Shown: positions 62,718 through 64,000 of the stretch, in pieces
Layout of the letters: each line of letters begins with the position of its first letter
Position numbering within the stretch: the first letter of the stretch is position 1
NCBI GenBank assembly: GCA_034506255.1
Contig: JAPDPX010000006.1
Coordinates: 62,001-126,000 of the forward strand
DNA from: a candidate division KSB1 bacterium
GTDB lineage: Bacteria; Zhuqueibacterota; Zhuqueibacteria; Zhuqueibacterales; Zhuqueibacteraceae
Direction: 5' to 3'
DNA: 64,000 nucleotides
The notes under the pieces: model-generated
What the model was told of the DNA's origin: nothing
The model's input: only the letters and a program-made list of their open reading frames with translations
The model's database searches: none
Program-made: the position numbers and the translations under genes

Positions 62718-63797
62718 TCAGAAATGCTGGGCCAGGGTGAGGATCGGCTTCAACGCCCGATGCAGGCGCAGCGGCGACATGCGCTGCACCGCCAAAGTCA
62801 ACGGCACCACACTTTCGAAGAAGCCGGCCGGCACTTCCTGACGCGCGATGCGGCCGCGCACTTCGCGGGCGCGGCGGCCATACCAGATTTCATCGAAACG
62901 CTGTTCCCGAATGTTGCCCATCAGTTCGGTTTGCAGTGGATCCGGGTAGATGTTGCCCCGGGGATCGATGCTGGCAAAGGCAAAGCCCGCCACACTGTGC
63001 TGCTGCCAGAGGCGGTCCGGCTGCTCCGTCAGGCTGGCAAATTGGCGGTAGTAGTCGCGATTCATCGGCAGCAGCTCGCCGTACATCTTGAGCACCCGAT
63101 CCACCATGGCTTGCAAGCGGGCGGCATCGCCGGGGCCAAGCGCCAGGTCCTCGTCCACGCGATAGCGCACCGCGGGCCGGTGCAGGGCGGGTTGAAAGGA
63201 CAGCCCCTCGAGGGCGCGCTTTTTCACGAAGCGTGCCATGTTTTCGAGGTCGTACAGATTGGCCTTGTTGATGGTGAAGGCGACGTAGATTTTCGGCCGC
63301 GCATTGCTGCGCAGCGCCTTGAGATTCTCGATCGCCTGGCTGGCGAGATCGAAATAGCCCTTGATGCCGCGCAGGGAATCATTGAGCTCCGGCGTGCTGC
63401 CGTCGAGCGAGATGTAAATCAGGTCCAGCCCGGCGTCGATCAGCTTTTTGGCGCGGCGCTCATTGATCAACAGGCCGTTGGACATCAGGGCGGTGGACAG
63501 ATGATGGCGCTTGGCACAGGCGATCAGCTCGAAAATGTCCTTGCGCAACAGCGGCTCGCCGCCGGTGAAGCACAGGCTCATCACGCCGTTTTCCGCGAGT
63601 TGCCTGATCAAATCCATGCCCTCGGCGGTGGACAGCACCTCCTCGTCCGGCGCCTGCTGCCAGCATTCGCAGGTGCGGCACCGCGCATTGCAAATATAGA
63701 GCACCTCCCACACGGCCTTGATCGGGCCGATGATCGGCTCGTGCTCCCCTCTGGCGAAACGCAGGAGATTTTGCAGATGCTTGACCTGTTTGAGCAT
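62718..63797 (-). CDS. Radical SAM protein with cysteine-free SPASM-like C-terminus
   Basis: A 359-residue radical SAM enzyme. The iron-sulfur motif is CNARCRTC (C36, C40, C43), and the glycine-rich SAM-binding strand SLCFTGGEPLLR follows near 75-86. The C-terminal half has the layout of a SPASM extension (ASIDPRGNIYPDPLQTELMGNIREQRFDEIWYG) but contains no cysteine, so no auxiliary cluster can be bound there. Family members modify peptides, or in carbohydrate clusters carry out unusual sugar or amino-acid chemistry. It directly follows the asparagine synthase-like gene at the edge, after 10 bases. Substrate unknown. Confidence 0.87.
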   Translation of the reverse strand: MLKQVKHLQNLLRFARGEHEPIIGPIKAVWEVLYICNARCRTCECWQQAPDEEVLSTAEGMDLIRQLAENGVMSLCFTGGEPLLRKDIFELIACAKRHHLSTALMSNGLLINERRAKKLIDAGLDLIYISLDGSTPELNDSLRGIKGYFDLASQAIENLKALRSNARPKIYVAFTINKANLYDLENMARFVKKRALEGLSFQPALHRPAVRYRVDEDLALGPGDAARLQAMVDRVLKMYGELLPMNRDYYRQFASLTEQPDRLWQQHSVAGFAFASIDPRGNIYPDPLQTELMGNIREQRFDEIWYGRRAREVRGRIARQEVPAGFFESVVPLTLAVQRMSPLRLHRALKPILTLAQHF

Positions 63798-63807
63798 GGC
63801 TGCAGTC

Positions 63808-64000
63808 TCAACTCAAATAATGGTCGTGCCAGATGCCGAAGACAGTGAGTGCCCACAAACGGTGGCTGTGATTTTCGCTGCCGCGCAAATGCTCGTCGAT
63901 CAGCCGTTGCACATAGGCGGCATCAAAGAAGCCCTCGCGCTTGAGGCGCGCCGGCGAGAGGACGTCGAGCATGAGCGGCCGCAGTTCCTGCTTCAACCAG
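63808..64000 (-). CDS. Asparagine synthase-like protein, C-terminus only (cut by window end)
   Basis: Only the last 64 or so residues are visible; the gene continues beyond position 64000. The sequence LSPARLKREGFFDAAYVQRL followed by SENHSHRLWALTVFGIWHDHYL matches the C-terminal end of the AsnB-like protein at 55124-57028 (LSPEQVKRRGFFD, NHSHRLWGLLMFELW). The two are probably paralogs about 7 kb apart. Whether this copy keeps the glutaminase cysteine cannot be seen. Its stop is 10 bases from the radical SAM gene, so the two are co-transcribed. Confidence 0.8.
   Translation of the reverse strand, partial: WLKQELRPLMLDVLSPARLKREGFFDAAYVQRLIDEHLRGSENHSHRLWALTVFGIWHDHYLS

Overview
The window is a high-GC bacterial chromosome segment of about 55 genes, and all but one lie on the minus strand. 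No rRNA, tRNA, CRISPR array, insertion sequence or phage gene was seen. Cell type is inferred to be Gram-negative-like and free-living. The mix of M61 and M23 peptidases, CYTH/CHAD proteins, a golvesin-type domain and GGAG-hairpin intergenic repeats suggests an uncultured FCB-like or candidate-phylum lineage, but no marker gene fixes the taxonomy. Gene order below follows minus-strand transcription, from high to low coordinates.

Region 1 (64.0-48.2 kb) holds the C-terminus of an asparagine synthase-like protein cut by the window edge. It is followed by a radical SAM protein, a methyltransferase, an SDR epimerase, a hexapeptide acyltransferase, a GT4 and a polysaccharide deacetylase. Next come a second asparagine synthase-like protein without the glutaminase cysteine, a UPF0104-type membrane protein, proC, a CelD/FemAB-like acyltransferase and a YdjM-like membrane protein. 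Three consecutive GT2 enzymes close the region, and the middle one lacks the DXD motif.

Region 2 (47.9-31.8 kb) starts with a Gfo/Idh/MocA oxidoreductase and an AKR-like barrel protein. It continues with GT4 enzymes, a flippase, two GT39-like membrane transferases and a DUF1972 GT4. An ArnC/ArnE/ArnT-like module (GT2 + small DMT protein + GT39-like) is followed by another GT2, an SDR with an altered catalytic motif, a DegT aminotransferase and a methyltransferase.

Region 3 (31.6-14.0 kb) contains the only Wzy-like polymerase, a large membrane protein, GT4 enzymes, a NodU-type carbamoyltransferase, a methyltransferase, a second flippase, a deacetylase and an SDR. Two paralogous proteins with a putative glycoside-hydrolase-like barrel and a golvesin-like C-terminal domain also lie here, one secreted and one membrane-anchored.

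Region 4 (13.5-7.2 kb) has CHAD and CYTH genes separated by a small array of hairpin repeats, an M61 peptidase, a GIY-YIG protein with a degenerate exonuclease-like region, and a single-domain response regulator.

Region 5 (7.0-0 kb) has the single plus-strand gene, of unknown function. Divergent from it is an apparent operon of a third flippase, a GT4, a glycerophosphodiester phosphodiesterase and an M23 peptidase.

Together regions 1-3 and 5 look like a very large surface-polysaccharide or exopolysaccharide locus, with sugar-nucleotide tailoring, glycosyl transfer, flipping, polymerisation and decoration by carbamoyl, methyl and acyl groups and deacetylation. Priming transferase, Wza/Wzc-type export and chain-length genes are not in the window and may lie outside it.
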